Positions 32,010 to 41,399 of a stretch of DNA of 61,875 bases are shown in pieces (positions within the stretch are counted from its first letter, which is position 1; each line of letters begins with the position of its first letter). Location of the stretch: IMG/VR virus record IMGVR_UViG_3300005827_000088, positions 1-61,875 of that record. One strand, 5' to 3'. The DNA is from a virus. A program made the position numbers and the translations under genes. The notes under the pieces are model-generated. The model saw only the letters and a program-made list of their open reading frames with translations, was not told the DNA's origin and ran no database searches.

Positions 32010-32378
32010 CTACACCTCCTGCCAGGCCGTGTGGATGACCTCGGTCCTCTGGTTCACGAAACCCATGTACCCGACCATCTTCAGGAAATCGACATCGCGC
32101 GGATCGCTGGACCTGACCACCATGGCCTTGTGCCCACGGCTCTTGACGTACCTCCGGACCTCCGGCACCGAACAACGGCGCAGGTCTCTCCAGGCTGCCA
32201 CACTGGGAGAGAGGATTCGCCAGTACATCCACGCCTCGACGGGATGGTCGAACGTCACGCCGAAGACAGCGTAGACACCTTCGGCATCGGTGAACGCCTC
32301 AAACCACTCGTAGACTCCCGGGCCGTATTCGAACCTGGAAAGCTGGGGGGGCTGGCTGTGAACTCTACGTATCGGCAT
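32010..32378 (-). CDS. Hypothetical protein, GNAT-like fold possible
   Basis: 122 residues. The arrangement YAVFGVTFDHPVEAWMYW, then VRRYVKSRGHKAMVVR, then FLKMVGYMGF resembles the strand-helix-strand end of GNAT acetyltransferases, which occur in phage internal-protein blocks, but the acetyl-CoA loop is not clear. Its stop lies three bases from the next start. Confidence 0.5.
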   Translation of the reverse strand: MPIRRVHSQPPQLSRFEYGPGVYEWFEAFTDAEGVYAVFGVTFDHPVEAWMYWRILSPSVAAWRDLRRCSVPEVRRYVKSRGHKAMVVRSSDPRDVDFLKMVGYMGFVNQRTEVIHTAWQEV

Positions 32379-32384
32379 CGTGAC

Positions 32385-33200
32385 CTACTTCGTTGACAGT
32401 GACGTTGAACCGAATGAATCGACCTCGGCATGTATGCCCATGGTCTGGATCACTGCATCCTTGGTATAAGTATCAGCAGCATCTGTCGGGTTCCTGAAAA
32501 GACGAAACTGGAACTGAGATCCGATTTTCTTGCCCGCTCCAGAGATGGCCGGGAAGGATGCGAACTGTTGCCGAAACGCTACCCCAGGGGCCGCAACTGT
32601 AGCATAAATTGTAGTCTCCGCTCCAGGACCTTCTCCAGGATTGTCCCAGACATACGTCAGCCCCCACTTCACATCTCCGGCGTCCGCTGTCGTCGGGGCC
32701 CAGTGAATGTGCGGGTGGATGTCTGCGCCCTCCTTAAAGCAGTGATTATATTCGCAATTACCGAAAAGCTGCTCCGTGATTGTCGCCCCGTCGAAGGAAT
32801 ATACGCTGATCGCACCTCCGTTCCATGCCACGAGATCTGGAGCGGCAGCACCATTCGGATAGGCCGTCAGGCCCATGGCTATGTCCATGTAGGCCTTCGG
32901 CACAACCTCGGCTGCCGTCGTCTCGTCTCCGATGACCGTGATGATGCCGTCCACGACGCCGAGCGTCACCGTCTGGCGCAGGAGATTCTTCGCTCCGCCA
33001 GAAAGAGCCGTTGTCACCAGCAGATCAAAAAGGGGGACTCCCAGCTGGCCCTTCAGGACCACCTGGTCCGGCTCGCCATGCAGCCCCAGCAGGCGCGTCT
33101 CCAGGGCGGTCTTGATCGCGCGCAGGGTATCCTGCAGCAGGCCCTGGCCCAGACGCGAAATGTCCGGGATGGCCGGGATCTTTTTTGGGGTGAAGACCAT
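32385..33200 (-). CDS. Virion protein with C-terminal beta-sandwich
   Basis: 271 residues. The N-terminal half is helical. The second half has alternating strands and the histidine motif HPHIHW, common in phage jelly-roll domains with bound metal. The neighbouring nozzle-like gene suggests a tail or appendage protein. Exact role unknown. Confidence 0.6.
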   Translation of the reverse strand: MVFTPKKIPAIPDISRLGQGLLQDTLRAIKTALETRLLGLHGEPDQVVLKGQLGVPLFDLLVTTALSGGAKNLLRQTVTLGVVDGIITVIGDETTAAEVVPKAYMDIAMGLTAYPNGAAAPDLVAWNGGAISVYSFDGATITEQLFGNCEYNHCFKEGADIHPHIHWAPTTADAGDVKWGLTYVWDNPGEGPGAETTIYATVAAPGVAFRQQFASFPAISGAGKKIGSQFQFRLFRNPTDAADTYTKDAVIQTMGIHAEVDSFGSTSLSTK

Positions 33201-33203
33201 GCC

Positions 33204-34979
33204 CTACACCGACGCGCCGGGCATGAGGGGCCCGGTCATCAGTTCGGTCACGCTCGTCGCCATCGCGATGGACTGAACACGCACGTTCCCCTCGATCGAG
33301 AGTTCCCACTTGCGCTCCATGAATCCGGACGGAAGCATGAGAACGGCGTCGTCCACGACGCTGACAGTGTGCTTCAGTTCTCCGCCGGCGTAGACGCGCA
33401 AGGTCAATGCGAAGTCCTGGGAGGCCAGAGCCGCATACCAGGACGTCCACCAGTCCCCGCCAAGCGCATACTCGCCGACCATCGACGAGCCGAGGGTACC
33501 CCCCGTGTTGTCTGGCGGGTCCGGGGTGTGGTCCGCATTTGTGAACTCATCCGCGGTCACTCTGGCGCAAGAGAAATTCACAGGCTCTGGGGCGATGACC
33601 AAGCGGCTGCGCCAGAGGAAACTCGTCACGTAGTTCTCGTCCGAGTCGAACCAGGAAATGTGCTGCGCAGAGCCGACCTGATAGGCTATGGCGAGCTCGT
33701 CAAAGGGCTTGATGGAGGCGGTGGCCGTCGCATAGAAGTCGAGTTCCGAAACGCGCGCGTCGGACGACTCAGAGATCGCGATGACGATGCCGCGCGTCCC
33801 ATTGTAGAAGAAGATGTAGTAGCCGTTCTGGTAGGCTCCGTGGATCGTCGACGGGTTCAGGGCCTGCCACTGGGCGCGGGTCCAGTAGTCCTGGCTGACC
33901 TTCGCCACACCCGCACTGTTCGCCGCATACAAGCCGTCCTGGCTGGCAAAGATGACTCCGGCCGGGGTCATGGCAATGCTGCGCTTGGAGACGCAGGGGA
34001 TGATGTCCGGGAATGGCGACACAGAGGCTGTGTCCGGGCTCGGGGCACTCACGATGTAGACCACGGCATCGGTCAGGACGATGAGCGTGCTGCCGTCGAC
34101 TCCCAAGCCGACGACGTCCTCGTTGAACGTCAGCATGTACTTCACCGGCCAAGCGTGTGGATAGCCAGGCTCACAGAACCAGACCTCATTCCCAACAAAG
34201 CCGGCCATGAAGTTTCCGGCCATGGCGACCAAGCCGTGCAGCCCGGCTGGGGCCTTCGTCCAGAAGGTCGAGGGCAGCGTTTCACCGAGGTTCAGGGGGT
34301 CTATGGCCCCGGCGTTCGAGGCCACGGCCAGGTCGACTTCGTCCCAGAACTGATAGCTTGCCCCGGCAGTACCGACCGAGGTGACGTAGATCCTCTTCTT
34401 CGTGACGTTGGCGTTCGACGACGTTGTCGCCATTCCGTTGATGCTGAATGTCGCATCCTGCTTCATCGTCACGGCAGTAGCCGCCGCGCTGGGGGGACCC
34501 TCCTCTCCGATGTCGGTCACGAAGGTGTAGAGAGCAGAACGCACGACGTTGATCGAAGACGTCCCGCCAGTACCGAACACTGTCGGCTGCAGGCTTGGGG
34601 CATCCAGGCCAAGAGGTCGCTTGTCGATGATCGTGCGGCCGAACGCGTCGAGGGACACACCGCTGCTCACGGCCATGCTCGCGCCGCTGGCCAGATTCGA
34701 GATGTAAATGCGGCCGTACTGGTCCTGCGCAATAGGACTCGGCACGATGTCCGTGTCTTCCGTGAAGGTTAGGTATGCGCTGTCGGGCGCATAGTAGTAC
34801 ATCGAAAGGACGGCGCACGAAAGAGCCTCGACGATCTGCTTGAGCTTGAACCCCCGCCATGGCTCGATGTCGCCGGACGTCAGGCGACAGTTATTCGCGA
34901 CGGACGCTGCGGCCGCCGGCAATTTGTCGGGCGCCGTCTTCGGGACTATCCCTGCGAACGATGCGAGCTTGACGAGCAT
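33204..34979 (-). CDS. Tail nozzle-like beta-propeller protein
   Basis: 591 residues from ATG 34979; an upstream start is open but lacks a better site. Repeated strands with GVIFASQDGLYAAN and YQNGYYIFFYN segments are typical of the beta-propeller tail proteins of podoviruses, including tail tubular protein B-like proteins. It likely forms the distal tail tube. Its position between membrane/lysis and internal-protein genes fits. Confidence 0.65.
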   Translation of the reverse strand: MLVKLASFAGIVPKTAPDKLPAAAASVANNCRLTSGDIEPWRGFKLKQIVEALSCAVLSMYYYAPDSAYLTFTEDTDIVPSPIAQDQYGRIYISNLASGASMAVSSGVSLDAFGRTIIDKRPLGLDAPSLQPTVFGTGGTSSINVVRSALYTFVTDIGEEGPPSAAATAVTMKQDATFSINGMATTSSNANVTKKRIYVTSVGTAGASYQFWDEVDLAVASNAGAIDPLNLGETLPSTFWTKAPAGLHGLVAMAGNFMAGFVGNEVWFCEPGYPHAWPVKYMLTFNEDVVGLGVDGSTLIVLTDAVVYIVSAPSPDTASVSPFPDIIPCVSKRSIAMTPAGVIFASQDGLYAANSAGVAKVSQDYWTRAQWQALNPSTIHGAYQNGYYIFFYNGTRGIVIAISESSDARVSELDFYATATASIKPFDELAIAYQVGSAQHISWFDSDENYVTSFLWRSRLVIAPEPVNFSCARVTADEFTNADHTPDPPDNTGGTLGSSMVGEYALGGDWWTSWYAALASQDFALTLRVYAGGELKHTVSVVDDAVLMLPSGFMERKWELSIEGNVRVQSIAMATSVTELMTGPLMPGASV

Positions 34980-34996
34980 TCTGTCTCCCGCTTGCG

Positions 34997-35524
34997 CTAT
35001 TTCGTCATCTGCCGATGGGCGAACCACCAGCCGCCGGAGAGTTCCGCCATGAAGATCACGGACTTGACGCAGGTCAGGGCGAGCTTCCCGTCCTTGGCCG
35101 CGTCGGCGATGCCCTGGAAGCCGAAGTAAATCACGAACGCGAAGCTGATCAGGGTCAGAACCACGCGCACCTGACCTTTGACGAACTCACCGATGACGAA
35201 CATGTTCGCCACAGACGTGCTGACCTTCTCAGCGATCCCAGCCGGGATGTCCACGCGGGCGTTGACCTGGCTCGCGGTGAACGCATCAGCGGCACCCTGC
35301 TCGATCGCAGTGATTGCGCGGGCCTGCTCGAGCTTCACGGCAGAGTCAGCCTCGGCGAGAAGCATCTCGCGGTCCTTGTCGCGCATCAAACGTTCATGCT
35401 CCTGGTCCGCCTTCTTCTCCTTGAGCTTCAGGAATCCAGTCACCACGCCGCCGATTGCACCGAGCAGGCCGCCGCTCAGGACGTTCGCGCCACCAGTGAG
35501 AAAAGTCGTCAACCACTCCATCAC
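34997..35524 (-). CDS. Membrane protein, holin candidate
   Basis: 175 residues with an N-terminal hydrophobic segment (LLGAIGGVVTGFL), a charged coiled coil (about 37-70) and two more C-terminal spans (VVLTLISFAFVIYFGFQG and VIFMAELSGGWWF). It overlaps the DUF5675-like gene. This three-segment arrangement beside a lysis-type gene suggests holin function, but no holin family signature is seen. Confidence 0.55.
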   Translation of the reverse strand: MMEWLTTFLTGGANVLSGGLLGAIGGVVTGFLKLKEKKADQEHERLMRDKDREMLLAEADSAVKLEQARAITAIEQGAADAFTASQVNARVDIPAGIAEKVSTSVANMFVIGEFVKGQVRVVLTLISFAFVIYFGFQGIADAAKDGKLALTCVKSVIFMAELSGGWWFAHRQMTK

Positions 35525-35910
35525 ACCACCTCCAGAGTAAAGGGCTCACGCCCCATGAGGGCCATAAAATTCCTGACCGCCGTCACGCTCTGGAACACGG
35601 CACGTTCACCCTTCATCCATCCACGCATCAAGCCGAGCATGATGCAGCCCTGGACGTGGGCAACGATGTTCCCAGAGTGGATGAGGATGAACGAACGATC
35701 CGGGACGTCATGCAGCCAGTAGGTGATCCCCAAGTGGGGGCTACGGCGCAGGATGGCATGGTATGTCCCCGGCTTGGGAATACATGAAACCCCGGTCTTG
35801 TTGTCCAGCCAAGGCCGCTCAAGCGTGAAGAAAGTCTGCCCCTGCGGTAGATAGAATCTCCCGGTCGTGCAATGACCGTCATCAAGCTCTCTGGCGTGGC
35901 GGACTACCAT
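35521..35910 (-). CDS. DUF5675-like protein
   Basis: 129 residues from ATG 35910, which overlaps TGA of the upstream gene as TGAACATG. GTYHAILRRSPHLG, then HSGNIVAHVQGCIMLG matches DUF5675, a small domain often beside phage lysis genes and related in layout to L,D-transpeptidase-like folds, with an invariant histidine and cysteine. It could act on peptidoglycan, but this is unproven. Confidence 0.75.
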   Translation of the reverse strand: MVVRHARELDDGHCTTGRFYLPQGQTFFTLERPWLDNKTGVSCIPKPGTYHAILRRSPHLGITYWLHDVPDRSFILIHSGNIVAHVQGCIMLGLMRGWMKGERAVFQSVTAVRNFMALMGREPFTLEVV

Positions 35911-35912
35911 GT

Positions 35913-36275
35913 TCACCCCATGAACCACTTCATCGCCGCCGTCGCCAGGACGGATGCGATCGCGGCAACAATAACAAGCGCTCCCTCGCGCTTCCACACG
36001 ACTTTTGCCAGTTGCGAATTGCTTTCGCGCTGCCGGCGCAACTCCTCCCACTGGGATGTGTCACTCTGCTGGAGTGCGACGATCTCGGCGCCACGCTTCC
36101 CGCACAGTTCGCGCCGCTCGCTCTGGCTCTCCATGACCTGGTCCATCTTTCTGGCAGATGTTTCGTTCTGCTCCTTCAGGGCCTCGGCGATGTTGGCGAG
36201 CTTCTCGTTCAGGTTCGCTAGACCCTGGCGGATCATCTCCTGGAAGATGTCATGGGACGCGCACTGAGGGGGCAT
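35913..36275 (-). CDS. Coiled-coil protein with C-terminal membrane anchor
   Basis: 120 residues. A long amphipathic helix (about 10-95) ends in a hydrophobic span (ALVIVAAIASVLATAAM) and a short tail. This matches the XhlA/spanin-like accessory proteins found in lysis cassettes. The next two genes are the DUF5675-like and holin-candidate genes. Confidence 0.55.
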   Translation of the reverse strand: MPPQCASHDIFQEMIRQGLANLNEKLANIAEALKEQNETSARKMDQVMESQSERRELCGKRGAEIVALQQSDTSQWEELRRQRESNSQLAKVVWKREGALVIVAAIASVLATAAMKWFMG

Positions 36276-36347
36276 GTCTACCTACCGGGCGACTATGTTA
36301 ATTGTATTGTTACAGAGCCTTGACGCCACTGATCCATCACCTCTTTG

Positions 36348-36701
36348 TCATTCGCGCAAGCTGTAATAGACGATGGCAGATCTCTGAGCGACTGGCAGGC
36401 CGTCCACATAGGTTGTGTTATCGGGCCACCCGTAGGTGCCCTTGAGCAGGGCCAGTGCTTCCTCCTGCGTCTTGGGTACTCCACCCGTGGGCGCAGTTTC
36501 GCACCACACCAGCACAGACACGCCGGGGATTTCGGCCCATGCGGAGCATGGTGTATCCGGGTAGCCTGTGGTTGGGACGGGGTAGAAGCGCTCGTCGCCA
36601 TTCTCCGTGATGCAGTTGTGCAGCCCCTCTATGGAGGAGAGGGGACTTCCGGCAGCGTCTACATAGCCGTGGTTGACCAGTTGCAGTTCATAGGCTTGCA
36701 T
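36348..36701 (-). CDS. Hypothetical protein, tail/lysis region
   Basis: 117 residues after GAGGGGAAC. The content is beta-rich with many Tyr/Trp (SIEGLHNCITENGDERFY, YGWPDNTTYVDG). It lies between an appendage gene and the lysis cassette, so it could be a tail-fibre accessory or chaperone. No family is recognised. Confidence 0.55.
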   Translation of the reverse strand: MQAYELQLVNHGYVDAAGSPLSSIEGLHNCITENGDERFYPVPTTGYPDTPCSAWAEIPGVSVLVWCETAPTGGVPKTQEEALALLKGTYGWPDNTTYVDGLPVAQRSAIVYYSLRE

Positions 36702-36710
36702 GTTCCCCTC

Positions 36711-37439
36711 CTACAGCACAGGCAGCGCGAGAGCTTTCTTGCTCAATATAACGCGTCCGATGTCGAAGTTCGCGCTGGCGCTTGAGGTGCTGCGGCCAAC
36801 GATCTCGCGGTTGCCCCAGGACGAGTTGACCTTGACGCTTGTGACCAGGATGCGGTTATCAACCGGGACATCAGCGTAGGAAGTCGGGAGAGTGGCACTT
36901 TCCGTGAGCATGAAGCACCCCAGCCCGTTTTTCCACGTCCACACGAGCCACGTCGCAACGGTGGCCGAAGCTGCCGTCTTGGGAATGACGCGATAGTTGG
37001 CCGAAACCTCCCCGGCCTCCGGGTTGGAATAGAAGCTGATCTTGCCGCCGGTCCACATGATGCACTCGAAGTGCGGGGCGGCGATAATGTTGTAGCTGTT
37101 GTCCTGCGCGAGGTTCTTCGCCAGGAGCGCGACCGTCCCCTCCGTGCCTTGGCACAGGGTGGCAAATGCGGTGGCCGTGGCGATGAAGCCATCGACATGC
37201 CCGTCAAGAGTACGGTAGCCGCCGGAGGCAGAACCTGGGGTGCCGAAGGCGGTCAGCACCAAGTCCGCCCCGGTGAGCCCGCCTCCGACTCCGGTCTCGT
37301 TTCCAGACGCGGCGGTGAACTCGCAGACAAAGGTGTCCGCGTCCGCCGTGGCTTCGGTAACAGGCAGAACCACGGGGAGGCCCACCAGGTGCGGATAGTG
37401 CATCCGCTCCAGGCCCAAATCATTGATATCCTGTATCAT
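36711..37439 (-). CDS. Virion appendage protein, beta-rich
   Basis: 242 residues from ATG 37439. Strong beta content, Gly/Ser/Thr-rich, with a repeated GLTGADLVLTAFG-type strand. Its place in the fibre block suggests a tail fibre or head-decoration role. No family is recognised. Confidence 0.55.
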   Translation of the reverse strand: MIQDINDLGLERMHYPHLVGLPVVLPVTEATADADTFVCEFTAASGNETGVGGGLTGADLVLTAFGTPGSASGGYRTLDGHVDGFIATATAFATLCQGTEGTVALLAKNLAQDNSYNIIAAPHFECIMWTGGKISFYSNPEAGEVSANYRVIPKTAASATVATWLVWTWKNGLGCFMLTESATLPTSYADVPVDNRILVTSVKVNSSWGNREIVGRSTSSASANFDIGRVILSKKALALPVL

Positions 37440-37446
37440 GGTGCAC

Positions 37447-37773
37447 CTACGCCAAGGTAAAGTCGTCGTCGCCGTTCGCGGTGAAGGACACGTTGGCGGT
37501 GCTGGTCTTGACCCTGATCTTGTTCGTGCCGACCACGTTCTGGTTGAGCGGCAACACGATGGTCTGGCCCACGGCGACGGCACGGGGGTATGCCAATCGG
37601 GCCAGTTTGGTATTGCTGACGTTGGTCAGCGTCACCTCGATATCCGAGGCGGCTGCGGTATCATTGCAAATGACCACGTTCTTGATGAGCGCTGTCTGCG
37701 CGGTGGTGCCGACAAACAGGTCGGTTTCAGTAGCGGCACTGACGGTGGACAGGGTAGTTGCGATAAGAGCCAT
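37447..37773 (-). CDS. Small beta-rich virion protein
   Basis: 108 residues. Even strand pattern with Thr/Val alternation (TALIKNVVICND, DIEVTLTNV), like small fibre-associated or decoration proteins. It is in the fibre block. Confidence 0.5.
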   Translation of the reverse strand: MALIATTLSTVSAATETDLFVGTTAQTALIKNVVICNDTAAASDIEVTLTNVSNTKLARLAYPRAVAVGQTIVLPLNQNVVGTNKIRVKTSTANVSFTANGDDDFTLA

Positions 37774-37787
37774 GATGTTCCTCCTAG

Positions 37788-38630
37788 TTATGCAAAGTAG
37801 TAGGCGCTGGCGAGACCGCCTCCGGGAAGATTTGTGAGCAGGCTTCCGTCAACGGCCGGCAGCTTTGCATTGCTGGTTAGCTTCACGACCTTGTTCGCCG
37901 TGGTTCCAGAGTCTACGGAGAGTGAAAAAACCTCATTCCCGCCAGGACTGGTCGTGGCCGTTAGGAGACCACTGTTTGACGCAACCCCAATCGCGTCGCT
38001 CAAATATTTACCAGTGGTGTCATCCGCACTGACCTTGACCTGATTACTGTTGGCACCATATTTCGGTGCCGACGTCGGATCTTGGCCGTACTCGATCGCC
38101 GCCAGGCCTGAGTCGATGGTAAGACCCTCGACGACAACGGTTGTGAGTCCAGTGCCTCCGCTGTACGAAGAGGAGACGACAAAGCCCTGTGCGGTCGACG
38201 TCTGGATGGCATTGACCGAGCGATACTGGACGTAGCGTGCGGTCTGGTCGCCGGCGACGGTGAACTCGGTATTGCTCACCCTGGCCACGGCCGCGCTCTC
38301 GCGCGACCAGTAGCTCGACTGCAGGAACTCGATGTCAGCTGCGGTGAGGCGGAGTTCGAAGCGATCTCCGGCAGCAAACGCGCGGATTGTCGTCCCCTCC
38401 TGGCCTCTGACGACAGTCAGACTGTCGGTCGACCTGGCCGTGACCTTGACGATCTCAGACTGGCCGGAGGAGTTGATGATGACGCCGTGGAAGTAGTCCC
38501 CGGTGTATGGTAGGGCTGGGAATAGGGCACCAGTACCGGCGCTCAGGGAGACCGTGGTGTCCCCGGAAGTCCCACCAAGGGACCCTCCGAGAATCGTTGC
38601 GGCCAGGTTTGTCGTCAGCAGTCTCGCCAT
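37788..38630 (-). CDS. Tail fibre-like protein
   Basis: 280 residues. A jelly-roll-like N-terminus (GDTTVSLSAGTGALFPALP) and late repeats such as KVVKLTSNAKLPAVDGSLLT are common in phage tail fibre tips. Probably a receptor-binding or fibre component. No trimerisation or endosialidase motif is visible. Confidence 0.65.
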   Translation of the reverse strand: MARLLTTNLAATILGGSLGGTSGDTTVSLSAGTGALFPALPYTGDYFHGVIINSSGQSEIVKVTARSTDSLTVVRGQEGTTIRAFAAGDRFELRLTAADIEFLQSSYWSRESAAVARVSNTEFTVAGDQTARYVQYRSVNAIQTSTAQGFVVSSSYSGGTGLTTVVVEGLTIDSGLAAIEYGQDPTSAPKYGANSNQVKVSADDTTGKYLSDAIGVASNSGLLTATTSPGGNEVFSLSVDSGTTANKVVKLTSNAKLPAVDGSLLTNLPGGGLASAYYFA

Positions 38631-38642
38631 GTTTCCTCCTGC

Positions 38643-39128
38643 CTAGAAGGCTCTGACCGAGATTGTGTTCGTCGGAGTCGGCTCAACCGCTTCATTGACG
38701 ACAATCATCGGATACGTAGGTTCTTCCAAAAAGTCAATAATGATGGCCGCACCCCAGATGATGGGGATAATACGAACACAGGAGGCGGACGACACGAAAT
38801 CAGACGAACCATCAAACCGCCAAATGGGGATGATCGCACCCTCCGCTCCACACTGGATGGCTGCTACCCCATCGAAGTGCTCGATGCCTCCCAGGCGCAG
38901 CGCGACTGCATCCATTTCCATGTCCGAAGAACCGGACAACAAGACTGTCGGGACTAGGGCGGCCGCGGCCGTGAACTCTGCGGAGGCATCTCCAGACAGC
39001 GGAACCGTGCTGAAGAACGCTCCAGCGCACGATGCCAGGAGATCAGACGAACCGAGGCCCAGGCAGACAGTGATGTCCCCCGCGATGGTCGTCTGACCTA
39101 CCTTGAGTGCACCGAGCGAACTGTTCAT
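38643..39128 (-). CDS. Hypothetical virion protein
   Basis: 161 residues with several GSSD-type strands (LGLGSSDLLAS, SGSSDMEMDAV), an internal beta repeat of about 45 residues. It lies among fibre genes and may be an appendage protein. Confidence 0.5.
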   Translation of the reverse strand: MNSSLGALKVGQTTIAGDITVCLGLGSSDLLASCAGAFFSTVPLSGDASAEFTAAAALVPTVLLSGSSDMEMDAVALRLGGIEHFDGVAAIQCGAEGAIIPIWRFDGSSDFVSSASCVRIIPIIWGAAIIIDFLEEPTYPMIVVNEAVEPTPTNTISVRAF

Positions 39129-39131
39129 CGG

Positions 39132-39524
39132 CTACACCAGGGTCAAGGACTCTTCGCCGGCGCGCACCTGCGCGCTCATCCCCGCAGTGACAGCCTTCGG
39201 AGTTGTGAACGACCCGTAAGCGATGACGTTGTTCCCGGACACCCCGGAGCAGATCGCGAAGTGCGAAACAGTCCCCCAGTCGCTCTCAGCCAGGTCGAAG
39301 TCGACGGTCGCGGCTGTCACGGCTTCTCCGGCCGAGGCTGGGTCGAACGTGACGACCTTGCGCGCGTACCCGGTCCCGGAGACCTCATTCGTCAGCGTGC
39401 CGTCGAGAGACACCTGCACGCCGGTCGACAGGGCCATATAGAGCGTCGCCGGGGGAGTGTAGGGAGTGTTCCCAGTGATGTGGTCGAGGATCGCCGAAGC
39501 GATCGCTACGGTAAGTGCTGCCAT
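39132..39524 (-). CDS. Phage tail-fibre-family small protein
   Basis: 130 residues. It contains the layout ILDHITGNTPYTPPATLYMA, then SGTGYARKVVTF, then DWGTVSHFAICSG. I know this from many phage proteins annotated as tail fibre or virion-associated. Probably an appendage subunit. Confidence 0.65.
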   Translation of the reverse strand: MAALTVAIASAILDHITGNTPYTPPATLYMALSTGVQVSLDGTLTNEVSGTGYARKVVTFDPASAGEAVTAATVDFDLAESDWGTVSHFAICSGVSGNNVIAYGSFTTPKAVTAGMSAQVRAGEESLTLV

Positions 39525-39527
39525 GGT

Positions 39528-40202
39528 TTATCTCCTCCCGCTGAGTGGGATCTTCACGCTCATCGACCTGCCTGTCGCGCTCTTGTTCACGCGCGAGCGG
39601 CTCGCTGTCACGCCATCGTTGTAGATCTTCAGGAAATATGAGGGGTCACCGCTCCACGGCTGCTTGGGCATCGTCATCAGCCTGACCTTGGCCCCAGCAC
39701 CGATGATCAGCCCCCAGCTGTCGAGCATGAACTTTGGAGCCTCGGTGGCCGTTACGCTCGGGAACACAGCGACCTCAACGCGCAGCGCGTCGGCCTGATC
39801 TCCGTCGGCAACCGCCGGGTAGGGTATCAGCTGGATGACACCAGGCTCCTTCGAGATGAACGCATTCGGGGCCAGTCCCGTCTCGTTGCGCCAGTTCGGC
39901 CTGGTGGCGTTCAGGATATCCACGGTCGTCGCCTTGACCTCCCTCGGAGAGAGGGTCGTGTCAGGGCGATACTCGACGTAGAGGATTCCGCACATGTCCG
40001 TGTTGTCCGGCATGCTGAAACCGTAGGTCGACTGGCCTGCGAGCAGGTCCGTCCATTCGCTCGTGCGAGTCCACAGGTAGGTGCGCTGGCAAAAGTCACG
40101 CAGGGTGTCGATGATCGCGACCTTGACCGTGTCCAGGGGAGCCTTCGGCACATCGCTCTGGACGAACTTGCAGAACTCCCTGATGTCAACCATTGTTGCC
40201 AT
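39528..40202 (-). CDS. Head-tail adaptor, tail tubular protein A-like
   Basis: 224 residues. VKVAIIDTLRDFCQRTYLWT, then a long helical/beta body, resembles the adaptor (gp11-like) proteins that connect portal and tail. It sits next to another adaptor gene, between capsid and fibres. Assignment is by order and fold-like pattern. Confidence 0.6.
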   Translation of the reverse strand: MATMVDIREFCKFVQSDVPKAPLDTVKVAIIDTLRDFCQRTYLWTRTSEWTDLLAGQSTYGFSMPDNTDMCGILYVEYRPDTTLSPREVKATTVDILNATRPNWRNETGLAPNAFISKEPGVIQLIPYPAVADGDQADALRVEVAVFPSVTATEAPKFMLDSWGLIIGAGAKVRLMTMPKQPWSGDPSYFLKIYNDGVTASRSRVNKSATGRSMSVKIPLSGRR

Positions 40203-40205
40203 GGC

Positions 40206-40868
40206 CTACCCCACCACGTTCTGAGGATTGTTTGGACTCAGCATCATCGCAGCCTTCTCCTTCTCCCCCAGCATCGCATAGAAATAGCCCAGGTGCGTCT
40301 GCGCTGCCTGGCGGTCTGCTTCAGACGCGTGATTGACGTTGAGGCACCTGTACATGTGGTACTCCAGGACAGGCCCCTGATAGACGTCCATGATCTCAAG
40401 GTCGTCGGTCAAGGCAGAAACGGCTCCGGGTGTCTTGGAATAGCAAATCTCGACGTAGACCTTGGTCGACGCATGCACGGGTGGTGTCACGTAGAAGATG
40501 GTCGGAGATCTGTCGTCGTAGGTATAGTTGTCGATGACCGTCGACCCGGCCGCGGAGTGCCAGCTGGCGTTGGCGGTGTCGAGGGTCTGCCTGTCCGCAA
40601 CAGTGATGGCGTAGCCGGGTGTGGTCCCGTTCGCGCCCATGTTGCGGACGATGTCGATGAGGGCGCATGCGTCAGCTGGCAGTGCCTGTCGCGTACTGGA
40701 TGCCGTAAGCTGGAGCGACTCGGTCACCGCGTTTGCCCTGGGCTGGATGATAACGCACTGACGCAAGGCCTCGGTCAGGTAGGTGTAATGATCGGCCAGC
40801 GACCACCTGACGTAGCCTACGTCGTTCAGCTGCTTGGCTGCTGCGATGATGATGTCGCTGGCGATCAT
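40206..40868 (-). CDS. DUF6682-like adaptor protein
   Basis: 220 residues. ASDIIIAAAKQLNDVGYVRW and WLSLADHYTYLTEALRQ-type segments, then EYHMYRCLNVNHASEADRQA, match small phage adaptor proteins of the DUF6682 type. A head-tail joining role is likely. Confidence in the exact family is moderate. Confidence 0.6.
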   Translation of the reverse strand: MIASDIIIAAAKQLNDVGYVRWSLADHYTYLTEALRQCVIIQPRANAVTESLQLTASSTRQALPADACALIDIVRNMGANGTTPGYAITVADRQTLDTANASWHSAAGSTVIDNYTYDDRSPTIFYVTPPVHASTKVYVEICYSKTPGAVSALTDDLEIMDVYQGPVLEYHMYRCLNVNHASEADRQAAQTHLGYFYAMLGEKEKAAMMLSPNNPQNVVG

Positions 40869-40877
40869 TTACGCCCC

Positions 40878-41351
40878 CTACGCCTTCTTGGCGCGAGCAA
40901 GCTGGATGTAGGCCTCCACAAGCTGGAGCTTGGAAAGGCCGGCGGGGACCTTGGCTCCGTCGAAGTCGGTCTTGATGGCATGACGGATCTCGGTCGCCTT
41001 CAAGGCCGACAGCGTGGACTGGATCATGAGAACAAACGCCTCGTCGTCGGCAGATGCATCATGGCCAGCCGGAGGAGCATCCTGGGCGGCAGGGGGTGCC
41101 GGAGTCTCATCCTGGCCGGAAGGGGGCGCAGGAGGGTCATCCTGGCCGGCGGGCGGGACGAACGGGGGGGCGTCAACGATCCCGGTCAACGGGAGTTCGA
41201 CCTTTTCGGGCTGCGGAGGCGGAGGAGCCGCCTTGCCCAGCTTCACGCCCTTGGCGTCGCATTCGACCATGTCTTTGCGGAGTGCCAGCGCTGGCGTCCA
41301 GATGTGAACGTAACGAGGACTCTCACCTTCTTTGTACAGATACCTTGACAT
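40878..41351 (-). CDS. Pro-rich repeat virion protein
   Basis: 157 residues from ATG 41351. The centre (about 55-100) is a tandem of PPAGQD- and PPSGQDE-type units, then PPAAQD, encoded by imperfect DNA repeats around 41070-41160. The C-terminus is a helical segment (LSKLQLVEAYIQLARAKK). Function unknown; SAP-like or head-associated roles are possible. Confidence 0.6.
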   Translation of the reverse strand: MSRYLYKEGESPRYVHIWTPALALRKDMVECDAKGVKLGKAAPPPPQPEKVELPLTGIVDAPPFVPPAGQDDPPAPPSGQDETPAPPAAQDAPPAGHDASADDEAFVLMIQSTLSALKATEIRHAIKTDFDGAKVPAGLSKLQLVEAYIQLARAKKA

Positions 41352-41375
41352 CTCTCGCGCTCCTTCTTTTTGAGG

Positions 41376-41399
41376 GGGAGGGGGGACATCCCCCCTCCC
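41376..41399 (-). terminator. GC-rich hairpin after the decoration-like gene
   Basis: Minus-strand GGGAGGGGGGA pairs perfectly with TCCCCCCTCCC (41376-41386 and 41389-41399) with a tight loop, followed by CCTCAAAAAG. It lies between the capsid-block gene and the Pro-rich gene. It may attenuate transcription after highly expressed capsid genes; no clear T-run follows. Confidence 0.55.
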
